Shown here piece after piece: positions 61,888 through 64,000 of a stretch of 64,000 nucleotides of DNA. How positions within the stretch are numbered: position 1 is the stretch's first letter; every line of letters begins with the position of its first letter. The stretch is from GCA-002697625 sp002697625 (GTDB taxonomy: Bacteria; Bacteroidota; Bacteroidia; Flavobacteriales; BACL11). The notes beneath the pieces are model-generated. The model had not been told where the DNA came from and searched no databases. It saw nothing but the letters and a program-made list of their open reading frames with translations. The position numbers were made by a program, and so were the translations under genes. The stretch spans positions 1 through 64,000 of the forward strand of contig CAXFOB010000033.1 in NCBI GenBank assembly GCA_964004625.1. The letters run 5' to 3'.

Positions 61888-64000
61888 TTAAAAATTAATT
61901 TTTGCTGAAATATTAAATCTTCTACCAAGTCCGAAAAATACACCGGCAGATTTTGCGTCAAAATCTTGATAGTTTGCATTGTAAGGGTCATTATTTTGTG
62001 CGTCAGAAATATAAATCTTATCTAATAGATTGAGAATGCTAAACTTAATATCTAATTTGTTTTTAGGAGTTATACTAATTTTATAACCTGCATGTAAATC
62101 TATTAATTGATATGCAGGTATCTTCCAGCTTTCCCTACCCGCATTTTCTCCATTTAAACTTAAAGGATCAAAATCAGAATAGTAATCATCAAAATGAGTT
62201 CCCCTAACTTTTAAGTAAGAATTGCTTGTTGGTTCATATCTTAGACTAATCCCATATTGAGTTTGTGCAGCATCACCAACATGTACTCTCTCAGCATTAA
62301 AAGTTGCGATAACTTCATTCCCAGATTCATCTATTACAGGATTGTTATCATCATCATAAAAACGTACTGTATCAGATGAAGTCCATCTCCAATCTCCTAA
62401 TGAAACAAGACCTTCCAAAGTTAGTTTATTACTTAGTTTATAAGCAAAATCCATTTCAATTCCTTGATGAAGTGCATTCATTCCATTGATATTTGCTCTA
62501 TACGGAACTTCATCTACCTCAATTATAACCCCTCCATTAGAGGGTTTATTTATCCATGAAGTATGATATGCATTTAAGTTAGCAGATAAAGATCTAGAAC
62601 GATAGGAATACCCTCCTTCAACAGCTTTAACTTGTTCGTTTTGTATGTCTCTAAAAAGTTGATTATTATAGTCAAAGACATTATTAAACCTTGGAGCTTT
62701 TGAAATGTATCCAATATTAAAGAATACATTATTTAGTTCATCAATATTATAATTTATTCCTGTTTTAATTGTAAATCCTTTTATCCACTTCCAATCTGTA
62801 ATAGCACTTCTAGCTTCTGGAGAATTCATTGTATATTTTTGTCCATTATATTCAAATGTGTCGACTGATATTGTTTTATGATATCCATTTGGGTTAAGAG
62901 AAGATATGTATATAGAGTCTTGTAACAAAGCAACTGAAGTTCCTAATACTTCAGAAAATGTTGTGTCAGATAAAACCAAATCTTTCTTTTTAAAGTAATC
63001 ATGCCTACTATATCCAGAATTAGACCCAGAAATATTAAAGAAAGTTGAAACTTTTCCATTATTATATTCTACTTGCCCAAACCCTCCTATCCATTTTACA
63101 AAACCGTCATTATGATATCCTACAATATCCCCTACATTCTTCACTTGAGTTAATTGTAATTCATTTGATTCATCAATTGCATAATCTCCTCCTAATAAAT
63201 CATAAACTTCTCTATAGTGCTCTCCTTTATATGTTCTTAAGTCTAGCCCTCCAGAGATTGATATTTTTTCAGAGGGGTTATAATTAGCCGTAGAAAGGAT
63301 ACCGTACCAATAATGATTGTTAATAGAGCTTCTTAAGTAAGTACTAGCCTTAAAATCAGTATCCGAATATAAAGGATCTATATATGATCCACTAGAACTA
63401 GCGCTGTCAACATTTCCATTATATGCATCTTGCAAATTGTATTGACCAAAGACATCATAATTATTTGTGTTACCACTTATTCCAGTACCACCACCATTTC
63501 CAATAGAAGCATACAAAATATTAGAAACATAGAATTTTTCATTTACAACCCAAAAATGTCTTAACGAATATTGTGGTTTATGGAAATAGTTTTGTTTTGT
63601 ATTTAAAATAGAATGATTATGGATTGTATCTCCATTTGCATCTAATGTCCATCTGTCAATATTTCCCCAATGCTTGTTGTAGTCAATACCTTGATTTATA
63701 ATTCTTCCTTCAAAAGAAGATGTATCCCCTAATGATTGAGCAAAAGTTGTGTCGTAAGTTGCAATATCGCTTTTATAACTTCTTTGACCGTGTTTTTGTG
63801 GAGCTCCCATTGCAGAAAATGTCAAGGTATGATTTCCGATTTCTTTTTGAATTTTTGCATAATAAAAATACCCTTCAGTCCAAGTTTCTTCTACAAATCC
63901 GTTCCCTCTCTTATAAGAACCTGCTAGAGTGAATCCCCAACCATTATCCATTTTCCCTGAGTTATATCCAATAGAAGTTTTGAGTCTCCCAAAAGAACCG
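61888..64000 (-). CDS. TonB-dependent receptor, C-terminal part (5' end outside window)
   Basis: At least 703 residues of a TonB-dependent outer-membrane receptor barrel. The frame stays open past the ATG at 63951 to the window edge, with GRLKTSIGYNSGK just upstream, so the plug and TonB box are missing from view. Barrel features include GGFGQVEYNNGKVSTFFN, GINYNIDELNNVFFNIGYISKAPRF and ISPKNKLDIKFSILNLLDK-like terminal strands, ending in an aromatic-rich FNISAKINF. The ligand is unknown. The downstream secreted phospholipase D-like gene in the same operon suggests uptake of products from nucleic acid or phospholipid breakdown. Confidence 0.9.
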   Translation of the reverse strand, partial: GSFGRLKTSIGYNSGKMDNGWGFTLAGSYKRGNGFVEETWTEGYFYYAKIQKEIGNHTLTFSAMGAPQKHGQRSYKSDIATYDTTFAQSLGDTSSFEGRIINQGIDYNKHWGNIDRWTLDANGDTIHNHSILNTKQNYFHKPQYSLRHFWVVNEKFYVSNILYASIGNGGGTGISGNTNNYDVFGQYNLQDAYNGNVDSASSSGSYIDPLYSDTDFKASTYLRSSINNHYWYGILSTANYNPSEKISISGGLDLRTYKGEHYREVYDLLGGDYAIDESNELQLTQVKNVGDIVGYHNDGFVKWIGGFGQVEYNNGKVSTFFNISGSNSGYSRHDYFKKKDLVLSDTTFSEVLGTSVALLQDSIYISSLNPNGYHKTISVDTFEYNGQKYTMNSPEARSAITDWKWIKGFTIKTGINYNIDELNNVFFNIGYISKAPRFNNVFDYNNQLFRDIQNEQVKAVEGGYSYRSRSLSANLNAYHTSWINKPSNGGVIIEVDEVPYRANINGMNALHQGIEMDFAYKLSNKLTLEGLVSLGDWRWTSSDTVRFYDDDNNPVIDESGNEVIATFNAERVHVGDAAQTQYGISLRYEPTSNSYLKVRGTHFDDYYSDFDPLSLNGENAGRESWKIPAYQLIDLHAGYKISITPKNKLDIKFSILNLLDKIYISDAQNNDPYNANYQDFDAKSAGVFFGLGRRFNISAKINF

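Noticed and set aside
63045..63287. Plus-strand short frames opposite the TonB-dependent receptor
   Set aside because: They lie within the receptor barrel on the other strand and lack any domain or start context.
1..64000. Mobile elements, CRISPR, tRNA or rRNA
   Set aside because: Reading across the gene gaps found no transposase, no spaced repeats, no cloverleaf-like tRNA and no rRNA; the longest gene-free gap is 182 bases. A tool search could still reveal small RNAs.

Overview
The window is strongly AT-rich and reads as chromosomal DNA of a member of Bacteroidota, most likely a marine or aquatic Flavobacteriales. Evidence: type IX secretion (T9SS) C-terminal sorting domains on several secreted proteins, a full-length SprA, a complete alternative complex III operon (actABCDEF), Omp28/DUF6029/DUF6588-type envelope proteins, a malic enzyme-phosphotransacetylase fusion, and repeated TAnnTTTG promoter -7 elements with almost no Shine-Dalgarno sequences. 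Species cannot be named from sequence alone. I see no tRNA, rRNA, CRISPR array, insertion sequence or phage gene. No gene-free stretch reaches 300 bases.

Layout. 1-464: end of a T9SS cargo protein. 526-2815: an MBOAT O-acyltransferase and its SGNH-like partner. 2916-7211: rimP-nusA-infB. 7208-7630 (-): SPOR protein. 7813-15743: alternative complex III. 15822-16832: ruvB. 16829-22252 (-): a compact envelope/redox operon (TlpA thioredoxin, DUF6029, Omp28, DUF6588, PorT-like barrel, ubiX, 61-residue protein). 22369-24213 (-): Omp28-like T9SS cargo. 24359-25051: small T9SS cargo. 25139-36276: maeB-ruvA, then sprA, gcvH and a TonB protein. 36353-39151 (-): cysC-cysD-cysN. 39244-57853 (+): one long co-directional block (deoC, cysQ, flippase, three sulfotransferases, Wzy-like polymerase, epimerase, glycosidase-like protein, two more sulfotransferases, two glycosyltransferases, gmhA, gmhB, gmd, WecA-like transferase, Wzi-like protein, tsaB). 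57854-59635 (-): DEAD-box helicase. 59738-64000 (-): a secreted phospholipase D-like protein behind a TonB-dependent receptor that runs off the window.

How the genes work together. The most striking region is 36-57 kb. CysD/CysN make APS and CysC makes PAPS, the sulfate donor. Five sulfotransferases would use PAPS, and CysQ would remove the PAP by-product. These sit with what looks like a Wzx/Wzy-type surface polysaccharide pathway: a WecA-like initiating transferase, glycosyltransferases, flippase, polymerase, a Wzi-like outer-membrane protein and sugar-nucleotide enzymes. Neither strand of this region carries a sulfite- or PAPS-reductase gene. I infer a largely self-contained locus for a heavily sulfated exopolysaccharide or capsule, possibly containing a 6-deoxyhexose or 6-deoxyheptose. 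The MBOAT/SGNH pair at the left end may O-acylate a glycan, but nothing links it to this locus. Most of the rest is conserved housekeeping and envelope biology.
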